Positions 1-7,961 of a stretch of DNA of 23,264 nucleotides are shown one piece after another (the first letter of the stretch is position 1; each line of letters begins with the position of its first letter). Source of the DNA: Myxococcales bacterium (GTDB lineage: Bacteria > Myxococcota_A > Bradymonadia > UBA7976 > UBA1532); NCBI GenBank assembly GCA_020633555.1, contig JACKDL010000053.1:1-23264 (forward strand), written 5' to 3'. A program made the position numbers and the translations under genes. Below the pieces are notes generated by a model that saw only the letters and a list, made by a program, of their open reading frames with translations, searched no databases and was not told the origin of the DNA.

Positions 1-1
1 C

Positions 2-733
2 GTGGATGCCGCGCGCCAGCGCGGCCGCCACCGTCGCCGGCGCGGCCAGGCCGGCGCCGAGCGGTGCGGTGAGGGCCAGGTCGGGGCCGAGCCCCAGTGG
101 GGTGACCTCGGGTGCCTGCGCGAGCGCCCAGGCGGCCAGAGCGGCCAGGGCCTCGTGGGCCACCGCGTGGTCGATCAGCCGGTGGCACGCCTCGTCCAGG
201 CGCGCGAAGGGCTCGAGCGCGGCGGCGGCCACCAGGCGAGGCGCCCGCGCGGGCAGAGGGGGAGGCGGCAAGGCGTCCGCCGGATCGGCCTCGTGCCGGG
301 CGATGGCCAGATCGCGGCGCAGGCGGCTCAGGGCCAGCGCCTCGGCCGCGGGCGAACCGTCGGGGTCGAAGGGCATGTAGGTGGTCGCCAGGATCCCGCG
401 CTCGCCGGTGTTGGCCCGAAAGGCGGTGTCCACCGCCGCGCACAGGGCGGGCGCCTGGGCCAGCCGCACCAGCATGGCGCCCCGGCCGCCGGCGGCGAAG
501 AGGAAGCGCTGCCCGTAGTCGAAGCCGGCCCGTCCGCTGGCCAGATCGGCCTCGACGGCGGCCACTTGGGCCTGGGCCTGGCGGGCGTCGTCCCCGGCCA
601 GCCAGGCGTCGGGCTCGGCCACCTGCCAGGCCACCAGCGCGCCGTCGGCGCCCAGCACCCGCCGGGCAAAGTCCAGCCGCTCGGTGGTCTCGGCGCGCAG
701 GCGCTGGATATCGGGGGCCGCTGGGGCCGTCAC
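2..733 (-). CDS. Hypothetical protein, 3' end cut by window edge
   Basis: I do not recognise this family. The minus-strand frame stays open from a GTG at 733 to the window edge, giving 244 residues of an Ala/Leu-rich, probably soluble protein with no signal peptide and no clear membrane segment. The N-terminal part reads TAPAAPDIQRLRAE and is likely helical; a more mixed stretch around residues 105-125 contains TTYMPFDPDG, the only segment that looks conserved. The GTG start is chosen because GAGGA (bases 740-744 on the complement) lies six bases upstream. The frame is supported by strong G/C bias at codon third positions, unlike the competing frames. It lies 58 bases downstream of the kinase gene on the same strand, so it may be co-transcribed with it. 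Its function cannot be inferred from what is visible. Confidence 0.72.
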   Translation of the reverse strand, partial: MTAPAAPDIQRLRAETTERLDFARRVLGADGALVAWQVAEPDAWLAGDDARQAQAQVAAVEADLASGRAGFDYGQRFLFAAGGRGAMLVRLAQAPALCAAVDTAFRANTGERGILATTYMPFDPDGSPAAEALALSRLRRDLAIARHEADPADALPPPPLPARAPRLVAAAALEPFARLDEACHRLIDHAVAHEALAALAAWALAQAPEVTPLGLGPDLALTAPLGAGLAAPATVAAALARGIH

Positions 734-791
734 GGGCGATCCTCGGGGCGGGTGTGTCGCGTCGAAAGGTCGCCCGCGGGGCTGCGCACTG

Positions 792-3700
792 TCAACGCTG
801 GCCGGCCCTGGCGCGCCAGGCCTCGGCGGCCTCCGGCTGGCCGAGCCCCGCGGCCTGCACGGCGGCCAGGTGCGCGGCCTGGGCGGCCCGCGCCGGCTGG
901 CCCAGGGTGTCCGCCAGCCCATGGGCCCACTCGGCGCACTGCAGCACGTCCGGGTCGCAGACGCGGCCGTCGGCCACGGGCCCCAGCGCCGCCCACCGGG
1001 CGTCCCACGCCGCCCATTCCCCCGCGTGGGCCAGGCACGGCAGCAGGGCAGCGCTGAACATGGCGGCCATCAGCGGGTGGGCGCTCTGCAGGCCGCGCTC
1101 CAGCAGCACCCGCGCCTGGGCGTAGCGGTGCCGGGCCAGCGCCACCAGGGCCAGGTTGGCGTCCAGGGTCGCCGGCCGCCGGCCGGTCAGGTCGAAAAGG
1201 CGCTCGCTCTCCAGCAGCGCCTGCTCGGCCCCGGCCAGATCCCCCAGGTGGCGCAGGGCGTCGCCCGCCCACAGCCCCACCTGGGCCTCCTGCAGCCGGG
1301 CGCCCGCCGCGCGAAAAAGGGCCTTGGCGTTGTCGCACCAGGCGATGACGTCAGGATGGCGCCCCTCAATGCGGGCCAGGTCGGCGCGGTACAGGGCCAG
1401 CTCACCGCGGCGGGCGGGCGGCGCGTCGGGTGGGGTCTGCAGATCGGCGGCATCCAGGTGCTCGCGGGCCGCGATGACCTCGCCCTGGCGGGCAAACGTC
1501 TGGGCGAGCTGAATGGCCACCCGCGCCAGGCCCGCGGTGTCGCCGGCGGCCTCGAAGGCGGCGCGGGCCTCCTCCAGCAGGGGGCGGCCGGCGGCGGGGC
1601 CCTCGTGGAGGCAGGTGGCCATGCCGGCCAGGCAGGCGGCGCGGGCGATCAGGCCCTGATCCCCGTCGACCCGAGCGGCGGCCAGGGCCCGCCGGACCGG
1701 CTGCCGATCCCGCCGGGGATCGGCGTGGTGGGTGATCTCGGCCCAGGTCACCCGCAGGCGGACGAACTGCCGATCGGCGCGGCGGACCCCCAGCCGGCGC
1801 CAGACCCGCGCGAGCTGCAGCAGGCGCCGGCGGGCCCGTGGCAGATCGCCCCGGTCCAGGGCGGCCTGCGCCGCGATCTCGAGCCGGGGCGCGGCCTCGT
1901 CCGGGCGCCCGGCGGCCAGCAGGTGGTCGGCCAGACGGCCCGCCGAGGGGGCCGGCTGGCGCAGCATCATGGCCGCACAGGCGGCGTGCCAGCGGGGGCT
2001 GCGGTCGGCTGCGGCGGCCTGGGCCAGGAGCAGGTCGCGCACCCGGCGGTGCGCGAAGGCGAGCTGTCCGTCGTCGGTGCGCTGCAGCAGCCCCGAGTCT
2101 AGCAGCCGCCGGATCGCCATCGGCTCGAAGGCCACCCCGGCCTGGATGCAGGCGGCCCGCCAGTCGCCGGCGGGCACGCTGTCGCCCAGCGCGGCGGCCA
2201 GCTCGAAGGCGTCGCGGGCCCCGGCGGGCCCGGCCACGGCGTCGGCGATGCGCTCCCGCCACAGCGCGGCGTTGTCGGCGGGCATGGGCGGGGCGTCCGG
2301 CCGCAGGGCGTCCCCCTCGGGCGTGCCGGTCAGGGCGTCGTTGGCGATCAGGTGCCGCACCAGGGCCAGGGCCGCGCGGGGGCTGCCGGCGGCCCGCGCG
2401 ACGAGCTGGCTGCGGGTGGTGGGCTGGAGCGCCAGCAGGCCGCCGAGCAGGGCGCTCAGCTCGTCATCGCCCATCGGGCCCACGGCCAGCCGCTCGCCGG
2501 GGGCGCCCGCCAGGCTGGCCGGGTCCAGCAGGCCCGCGGTGTCGGTCCGGCGTGTCAGCACCACCACCACCGGCAGATCGGGCCAGCGGCGCGCCAGGTG
2601 GGCCACCCAGGCCAAGGTGTCGGGGGCGTGGTGCACGTCCTCCAGCCGCAGCAGCACGGGCCCGGTGGCCGCCCGCGCCGCCAGCGCCTGGCCCATGACG
2701 GCATGGCGCTCGGTCGCGGTGACCGGGCGGCCCTCCAGCACGTTGGCCAGGGCCTCGTGCACCTCGACGCTCGCCAGCGCGAGCTGGGCCGCCAGCGCCT
2801 GGCGCAGGGGTCCATGGGCCAACCAGCGAACGCGCAGCAGGCGCCGCCACAGGGCCTGCAGAGGCTCGCCCAGCCGATCATCGGGTCGGTGGATCGCCTC
2901 GCCCACCTCGGCCGCCCCGCAGGCGTGCGCGCTCTGCGCCAGCCACCGGGCCAGGTGGGACTTCCCGCGCCCGGCCGGGCCCTCCAGCCACAGCACCTGC
3001 AGGCCCTGGCCCTCTGCGGCCGCCCGCAGGGCCTGCCAGAGCCGGCTCCGCAGCCCCTCGCGGCCCACGGTGGGTGGGAGCCGCAGCGCGAACAGGCTGC
3101 GCCCCAGGCCCGGCGGCAGCAGGGCCCGCAGGGGGGGTCGGGGCGGCTCGGGGGGGACGGGCAGGCGGTCCAGCGGTGGAGGCGCCAGGTCGACCCAGGT
3201 GCTGTGGGCCCGCGGGCCCGTCACGGGGCCCAGATCCTGGGTCGGCAGATCACCCGAAAGGTGGGGCCCGGTGACCACCGTCGTGTCGTCGAAGGCCAGC
3301 GGCGGATCATCGGGCGGGGCGGCCCTTGGCAGGGGCGCCCCCTCGGGCGCCGGCAGGGCCAACAGGGCTTGCAGCGCGTGGGCGGCGGTGGGGAAGCGGG
3401 CCTCCACGGGCTTGGCGGCCATGCGCGCCAGCCAGCCGTCCAGCCCCGTGGGCACCGCCATCCGGGGCCGCACCGGGGGCAGCGGCTCGTGGCGCTGCGC
3501 GCTCAGCAGGCCCTCCAGATCCCGTGAGATGTGCTGCCACGGGTGGCGTCCGCACACCAGCTCCCACGCCATCAGCCCCAGGGCGTACAGGTCGGTCTGT
3601 GGGCCGAAGGTTCGCTCGTCGGCGGTGGTCTGTTCAGGGGCCATGTAGGCCGGCGTGCCCACCAGGCCGGCCCCGGCCCGGGTCGCCGCCGGCCGCCAGG

Positions 3701-4169
3701 CGATGCCGAAGTCGGTGAGCACCGGGCCCGAGGGCGTGAGCATTACGTTCTCGGGCTTCAGATCCCGGTGCACCAGCCCGCGGGCGTGCACATGCGCCAG
3801 CGTGCGCAGCAGGGCGGCCAGCGCCCCTTGCACGGCGGCCCAGGGGTGCAGATCCGGCGCCTCGTGGAGCTGAGGCCCGTCCAGCCACTCCATGGCCAGC
3901 CAGGGCGCGCCGGCCTCGAGCTGCGGGTGGCCGGCCGGCACCACCCCGTGATCCAGGATCCGCACGACGCCGGGGTGATCGACCCCCGCCATGGCCCGCA
4001 CCTCGGCCCCGAACCACTCCCGGTACCGGGCGTCGGCGGCGTGCCGCGCGGTGATGACCTTGACGGCCACCCGGTGTCCGGTGGGCTGGTGGTGACCCCG
4101 CCACACCACCGCCATCCCCCCCTGACCGGCGGGGGTCTGCAGGGTGTACGTCCCAAGCTCGGTGTGCAT
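792..4169 (-). CDS. Serine/threonine protein kinase fused to AAA/STAND-type ATPase and TPR-like region
   Basis: This is a 1125-residue soluble signalling protein. Residues about 7-270 form a complete Hanks-type kinase: glycine loop GQGGMA (15-20), VAVK lysine K37, HRDLKPEN (134-141, catalytic D136), DFG (153-155) and APE (177-179), so it should be active. A Pro-rich linker (about 275-365) leads to an ATPase module with Walker A GPAGRGKS (397-404) and a Walker B-like VLLRLED (505-511). From roughly residue 740 to the end, Ala/Leu/Arg-rich helical pairs look like TPRs. No transmembrane helix is seen. The order kinase-ATPase-TPR resembles mycobacterial PknK and many myxobacterial kinases, where the C-terminal part senses or scaffolds and the kinase phosphorylates a regulator; the target here is unknown. 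It follows the GGDEF gene by 56 bases. The start is the ATG at 4169; no strong ribosome site is visible. Confidence 0.93.
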   Translation of the reverse strand: MHTELGTYTLQTPAGQGGMAVVWRGHHQPTGHRVAVKVITARHAADARYREWFGAEVRAMAGVDHPGVVRILDHGVVPAGHPQLEAGAPWLAMEWLDGPQLHEAPDLHPWAAVQGALAALLRTLAHVHARGLVHRDLKPENVMLTPSGPVLTDFGIAWRPAATRAGAGLVGTPAYMAPEQTTADERTFGPQTDLYALGLMAWELVCGRHPWQHISRDLEGLLSAQRHEPLPPVRPRMAVPTGLDGWLARMAAKPVEARFPTAAHALQALLALPAPEGAPLPRAAPPDDPPLAFDDTTVVTGPHLSGDLPTQDLGPVTGPRAHSTWVDLAPPPLDRLPVPPEPPRPPLRALLPPGLGRSLFALRLPPTVGREGLRSRLWQALRAAAEGQGLQVLWLEGPAGRGKSHLARWLAQSAHACGAAEVGEAIHRPDDRLGEPLQALWRRLLRVRWLAHGPLRQALAAQLALASVEVHEALANVLEGRPVTATERHAVMGQALAARAATGPVLLRLEDVHHAPDTLAWVAHLARRWPDLPVVVVLTRRTDTAGLLDPASLAGAPGERLAVGPMGDDELSALLGGLLALQPTTRSQLVARAAGSPRAALALVRHLIANDALTGTPEGDALRPDAPPMPADNAALWRERIADAVAGPAGARDAFELAAALGDSVPAGDWRAACIQAGVAFEPMAIRRLLDSGLLQRTDDGQLAFAHRRVRDLLLAQAAAADRSPRWHAACAAMMLRQPAPSAGRLADHLLAAGRPDEAAPRLEIAAQAALDRGDLPRARRRLLQLARVWRRLGVRRADRQFVRLRVTWAEITHHADPRRDRQPVRRALAAARVDGDQGLIARAACLAGMATCLHEGPAAGRPLLEEARAAFEAAGDTAGLARVAIQLAQTFARQGEVIAAREHLDAADLQTPPDAPPARRGELALYRADLARIEGRHPDVIAWCDNAKALFRAAGARLQEAQVGLWAGDALRHLGDLAGAEQALLESERLFDLTGRRPATLDANLALVALARHRYAQARVLLERGLQSAHPLMAAMFSAALLPCLAHAGEWAAWDARWAALGPVADGRVCDPDVLQCAEWAHGLADTLGQPARAAQAAHLAAVQAAGLGQPEAAEAWRARAGQR

Positions 4170-4225
4170 GGACGCATCATGGCGGCGATCGGGGGGTTGG
4201 GGCCAGGGGGCCAGGGGCCCGCCGG

Positions 4226-5428
4226 TCAGGCGGCGTCGACGTACGCCACCACCGGGTCGGTCTCGAGCACCACGCGGTCGCGGCCGGTGCGCTTGGCCCG
4301 CAGCAACGCCTCGTCGGCCCGGCGCACCGATCCGTCCAGGTCGTCGGCGCCGCGGGCGATGCCCACCGAGACCGTGAAGGCCGGGCCGTCGGCGGCGGCC
4401 ATCCGGGTGGCCAGGGCCTCGCGCAGCCCGTCGGCCCAGGCGCGGGCGGCCTCCAGGTCGTGGTCGGGGAGGCAGACCACGAACTCCTCGCCCCCATGGC
4501 GCGCGGCGAGCAAGGGCTCGGGGCAGGCGGCCTTCAGCACCTGGGCGAACCGGCGCAGGGCCTGATCGCCAGCGGCGTGGCCGTGGGTGTCGTTCAGGCG
4601 CTTGAAGCGGTCCAGATCGGCGTAGGCGATGGCGTAGCCGCGGCCGGCCCGCAGGTGGGCCTCGGCCAGCTCGTCGAAGCGGCGGCGGTTCAGCAGCCCG
4701 GTGAGCGGATCCGTGCGGGCCTGGGTGTCCTTCTCGGCCATGGCCCGCAGTACGGTGAGGCGATCGCCCAGCTTGTGGCTGAGCAGATCCAGGGCGTCGA
4801 GCAGCTCCGGGCGGCCGGGCCTCACCGTGCCCAGCACCGACAGCACGCCCACGGTGCGGCCGTTGATGGCCACCGGGTGGCAGCTCGCCGAGCAGCCGTT
4901 GGCGCAGGCCAGCCGTCCGCAGGCGTCCAGGGCGGTGGAGTCGGGGAACACCATGCGTTGGCCGGTGCGCGCCGCGGGGCAGTCCCGCGGCGTGGCGGGC
5001 GCGTCGGCCCCGTGGGCCCCGGTCTCCAGCACGGCGCGCAGGTGAGCGTTCGAGGCGTCGGCCAGCAGGATCGACGCGGGCTGCTCGGGCGCCAGCTCCG
5101 CCAGGGCGCGCATGGTGGTCCGGCAGACCTCCTCCTCACACTGGGCGAGCTGCAGCGCCCGCGACAGGCGCCCCTCGAAGGCCACCACCTTCTGGCTGCG
5201 GGCCAGCCGCTGCGCCTGGCGCCCGGTGACGGCGAAGATGCCCACCACCATGCCCAGCACCACCAGCGCCACCACGGCCACCACCACATGCATCACCAGG
5301 CGGCTGCCGGCGCTCAGATCGGGCACCAGCAGCTCGACGCTGGCGCTGACGAACAGCCACCCGCTGAGGATCGTCCCCATGAGGGCGAGGGTCAGCACTT
5401 TGAGCGTGCGGGGAATCTCCGGAAACAC
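4226..5428 (-). CDS. Membrane GAF-GGDEF diguanylate cyclase
   Basis: Predicted to make cyclic di-GMP from GTP at the inner membrane. Numbering from the GTG at 5428 (400 residues), two hydrophobic helices (about 9-35 and 43-67) are followed by a GAF-like sensor domain (about 85-230) and a GGDEF domain (about 238-395). The GGDEF domain has DPLTGLLNRRRF, a metal-binding YADLDRFK and the active-site signature GGEEF (312-316). The product-inhibition I-site (RxxD just upstream of the signature) is missing: C302 and P305 occupy those places. The GAF part is Cys-rich (C150, C170, C175, C179, C183). I prefer the GTG at 5428 because GGGAGG lies six bases upstream; a longer GTG start at 5455 would add nine residues before the same helix. 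It sits between the cytochrome and kinase genes and may be co-transcribed with them. Confidence 0.92.
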   Translation of the reverse strand: MFPEIPRTLKVLTLALMGTILSGWLFVSASVELLVPDLSAGSRLVMHVVVAVVALVVLGMVVGIFAVTGRQAQRLARSQKVVAFEGRLSRALQLAQCEEEVCRTTMRALAELAPEQPASILLADASNAHLRAVLETGAHGADAPATPRDCPAARTGQRMVFPDSTALDACGRLACANGCSASCHPVAINGRTVGVLSVLGTVRPGRPELLDALDLLSHKLGDRLTVLRAMAEKDTQARTDPLTGLLNRRRFDELAEAHLRAGRGYAIAYADLDRFKRLNDTHGHAAGDQALRRFAQVLKAACPEPLLAARHGGEEFVVCLPDHDLEAARAWADGLREALATRMAAADGPAFTVSVGIARGADDLDGSVRRADEALLRAKRTGRDRVVLETDPVVAYVDAA

Positions 5429-5434
5429 CTGCCA

Positions 5435-5462
5435 CCTCCCTGGATCCGCCTGCACCCAGGGA
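5435..5462 (-). promoter_or_regulatory. Ribosome site of the GGDEF gene inside a hairpin
   Basis: On the minus strand, TCCCTGG (5462-5456) and CCAGGGA (5443-5437) form a seven-base perfect stem with a 12-base loop. The downstream arm overlaps the Shine-Dalgarno GGGAGG (5440-5435) that precedes the GTG at 5428. The hairpin also lies just downstream of the cytochrome gene stop. It could mask the ribosome site, or act as a weak terminator without a T-tract. The pairing is seen; either role is inference. Confidence 0.35.
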
Positions 5463-5471
5463 ACGGAGGGG

Positions 5472-6344
5472 TCAGGGAGTGGCTTGACCTGGGGGGGTCC
5501 CTGACCGGTCGCGCAGGTAGGCGAACAGGGTGTCCAGCTCGGCCTCGTTCAGGGCCACGGGCGGCATGGGGCTGCCCTCGCGGATGGACTGCGGGGCGCG
5601 GAGCCAGCGGCGCAGCATGGCCGGCTGCCAGTAGTCCAGCACCCCGACCGGGCGGCCCAGCTCGGGGCCGATGGTGCCACCCAGCCCCTGCAGCCGATGG
5701 CACTTGTGGCAGTGGGTGCGCCACACGTCGAACCCGGCGCGGACGGCCGCCGGCGCGTCGGCGGCGGGCACGAGCCCGGCGAACCGCTCGCTGAAGTTGA
5801 TCGTCTCGACCGCGGTGACCTGGTAGGGCCACTGCGCCTTCTTGGGCGGCGTGCCCGGCCACACCAGGTACAGCGGGCCCAGCGCGACGGGCGCGGCGTG
5901 CCCGGGCAGGGTGTGCCGAAATGGGGCACCGTCCGCCCGCGCCCAGACGAGCCACGGCGCACCGGCCAGGGCCGTCGCCACCGGGAGCGCCGGCTGGTAG
6001 CCGTCCAGGCAGGTGAACAGCAGCTCGTCGGCCGCGCGCCAGCCAGCGCCGAAGCCCTGTTGCAGGGCGGCCCGCAGGGGCACGCCTCGCCATGCCACCG
6101 GCGCCGAGGCCCCCGGCGGCGCGGCCTGGACGACGCCGGCGCCGGGCAGGGCCGCCAGGGCGTCGACGTCCAGTTGGCCCTCCGCGGCGCCCAGGAAGCG
6201 CAAGGCGGGCCCGGCGGGCGGGGCGGCGTCGGCCGAAGCCGCGGCGGTGGCGACGGCTGACCTCGGGCGGCCCGCCGGGGGCGGCTCGCATGCCGCCAGA
6301 CTCACCACCAGACTCAACGCCACGGGGGCCAGGCCCCGCCCCAT
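5472..6344 (-). CDS. Lipoprotein c-type cytochrome with possible molybdopterin-oxidoreductase-like N-terminal domain
   Basis: A 290-residue exported haem protein. The N-terminus is a lipoprotein signal with lipobox SLAAC (C19), followed by an Ala/Pro linker. Residues about 47-185 carry features reminiscent of the sulfite-oxidase-type molybdopterin domain (WRGVPL at 85-90, DGYQ at 114-117, LYLVWPG at 158-164), although the cofactor ligands cannot be confirmed. Residues about 200-282 are a class I cytochrome c: haem attachment CHKCH (212-216) and a likely axial methionine M260 in SPMPPV. It probably moves electrons in the periplasm, anchored by lipid. The start is the ATG at 6344, which overlaps the hydrolase stop (TGATG), suggesting translational coupling. 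The same frame stays open upstream, but the lipobox fixes the start. The electron partner is unknown. Confidence 0.88.
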   Translation of the reverse strand: MGRGLAPVALSLVVSLAACEPPPAGRPRSAVATAAASADAAPPAGPALRFLGAAEGQLDVDALAALPGAGVVQAAPPGASAPVAWRGVPLRAALQQGFGAGWRAADELLFTCLDGYQPALPVATALAGAPWLVWARADGAPFRHTLPGHAAPVALGPLYLVWPGTPPKKAQWPYQVTAVETINFSERFAGLVPAADAPAAVRAGFDVWRTHCHKCHRLQGLGGTIGPELGRPVGVLDYWQPAMLRRWLRAPQSIREGSPMPPVALNEAELDTLFAYLRDRSGTPPGQATP

Positions 6345-7951
6345 CAGAACCGCCACTCGGCCGTCAGCCGCACGGTCCACAGCCCTTGGGCGTCCGCCTT
6401 GTCGTCGCAGGTCTCGGCGCCGTCCACCTTCACGCAGGCGTCCAGCGGCATGAGCTGTCCCAGGGTGATCAGCGGGCCCAGCCACAGCGTCGAGTTCACC
6501 CGCCACAGCGCTTGAGCCGAGGCGCCCAGGTGCAGCCCGAAGCCCGTCTCTTCGGTCTTCACGCCCTGCAGGGTGCGGGTGTTGCTCGACGAGTACACCC
6601 CCAGCATGGGCCCCGCCGCCAGCTCCAGCCGGTCGGTCAGGGCGTGGTGCAGCGTGGGCACCAGATCGCCCGCCAGCAGCCAGCCCTGGCCGCCGCCGCC
6701 CACCACCGTCTCGCCTTCGGCGTCCTCGCCGCGCAGCAGCTCGCGGTTGATGCGCTGGGCGGTGAAGCGGGCCCGCAGCGAGGCCCAGGGCGTGAACTGC
6801 CAGCCCGCCTCGGCGCCCAGCGTCCAGCCCCACCACAGGTCGTCGCCGTCGCCGGGCTCGCCCACGCCGCCCTGCAGCGCCAGGCTGAGCCCCAGCGGCG
6901 CGGCCTGGGGCTCGGCGGTGGGCGGGGGCGTCTTGCCCTGAACGCGGGCCAGGAACCCGTCGAGCGCGGCGTTGAACTCGGCGGGGCAGTCGAGCTGGAC
7001 CGAGTGGCCGCAGCCCGCCAGCGTCACCAGCGCGCTGCCGGCGATGCCCTGGTGGCCCGCCTGCATGACCTCGCGGGTGGTGCCCCCGTGCAGGAACGGG
7101 TTGGGGATCAGCCGGTCCATGTCGCCGTGGATGATGATCGTGGGCGCCTTGATGGCCCCCAGGTTCGTCCGCACGAAGTCGTTGGCGGCGAGCCCGTGGA
7201 TGCTCTTCACCTGGGCGTAGGCGTACTCGGGGAACTCGGGCGTCTTCGCCAGCCGCACCCGCTCCTCGATGAGCCACAGCAGGTCGTCGCGCCAGCGGTT
7301 GAAGTTGGCCTTGCGCACCGACCCCCAGATGGCCTCCTCGTCGGCGCCGCGGATCAGGTTCACGGTCATCACGTCGCGGAACCACTGCTGCTCGCGGGGC
7401 CCGAAGGGCTCGAAGCCGGCGGGCGCGGCCAGCACTATGGCCCGGGGCCACTCGGGGTAGCGGATGGCCAGCGACAGGGCGGTCTGCCCGCCCATGCTGT
7501 GCCCGATGAGGACCGGGTGCTCCACCTTCAGCTCGGCCAGCAACAGGCGCAGCACGTCGCCCATGGCCTCCATGGTGTAGGGGAAGCCGGCGGGCTTGTC
7601 GGACTTGCCGTAGCCCAGCATGTCGGCGGCGATCACCCGGTAGCCCTGGGCGGCGTAGGCGTCGAGCTGGCCACGCCAGAACTTCAGGTAGCTGCCCAGG
7701 CCGTGCATGAACACGAGCGTCTGGGCGCCCTGGGGGTTCAGCTCCACGTAGCGCAGGGTGGCGTCCTGGCGCAGGCCGAACTGCCCCGCGGGTACGGTGA
7801 AGGCCTTCACCGGCCAGGCCTGCCCGCTGGGGCCGGCGTAGGGCAGATCCGCGAAGCGCAGCGCGGGCTTGTGGAGGTAGCTGGGCGTGCAGGCGCCCAG
7901 GGTCAGCAGCATCAGGGCCGGGATCAGGTGGGCACAACGCAGCGTCTTCAT
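6344..7951 (-). CDS. Lipoprotein alpha/beta hydrolase with C-terminal outer-membrane barrel-like domain
   Basis: A 535-residue two-part envelope protein. A lipoprotein signal ends at C21 (TLGAC). Residues about 50-340 are a classic alpha/beta hydrolase: oxyanion motif HGLG (83-86), nucleophile elbow GHSMGG (150-155, S152), an acid in HGDMD (D277 or D279) and histidine H316 in CGHS. It should cleave an ester, amide or similar bond; the substrate is unknown. After a Pro-rich linker (about 341-352), residues 353-535 alternate polar and hydrophobic residues with many aromatics and end in WRF. This looks like a small beta-barrel or barrel-like sheet with the terminal Phe typical of outer-membrane proteins. 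Start ATG 7951 follows GAGGGGGG with five bases between, and lies ten bases after the stop of the porin-like gene. The fusion is unusual. Confidence 0.88.
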   Translation of the reverse strand: MKTLRCAHLIPALMLLTLGACTPSYLHKPALRFADLPYAGPSGQAWPVKAFTVPAGQFGLRQDATLRYVELNPQGAQTLVFMHGLGSYLKFWRGQLDAYAAQGYRVIAADMLGYGKSDKPAGFPYTMEAMGDVLRLLLAELKVEHPVLIGHSMGGQTALSLAIRYPEWPRAIVLAAPAGFEPFGPREQQWFRDVMTVNLIRGADEEAIWGSVRKANFNRWRDDLLWLIEERVRLAKTPEFPEYAYAQVKSIHGLAANDFVRTNLGAIKAPTIIIHGDMDRLIPNPFLHGGTTREVMQAGHQGIAGSALVTLAGCGHSVQLDCPAEFNAALDGFLARVQGKTPPPTAEPQAAPLGLSLALQGGVGEPGDGDDLWWGWTLGAEAGWQFTPWASLRARFTAQRINRELLRGEDAEGETVVGGGGQGWLLAGDLVPTLHHALTDRLELAAGPMLGVYSSSNTRTLQGVKTEETGFGLHLGASAQALWRVNSTLWLGPLITLGQLMPLDACVKVDGAETCDDKADAQGLWTVRLTAEWRF

Positions 7952-7961
7952 GGTGCCCCCC

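Noticed and set aside
733..776. Seven-base inverted repeat CGGGCGA/TCGCCCG before the hypothetical gene
   Set aside because: The 30-base loop makes it a weak structure, and such pairs are expected by chance at this GC content.
4208..4220. Small GGGCC/GGCCC hairpin just after the GGDEF stop
   Set aside because: Five pairs and no T-run; not enough to call a terminator.
6345..7937. Upstream extension of the cytochrome reading frame through the hydrolase gene
   Set aside because: The frame is open only because of GC content. The lipobox at the ATG at 6344 and the real hydrolase frame show where the cytochrome starts.
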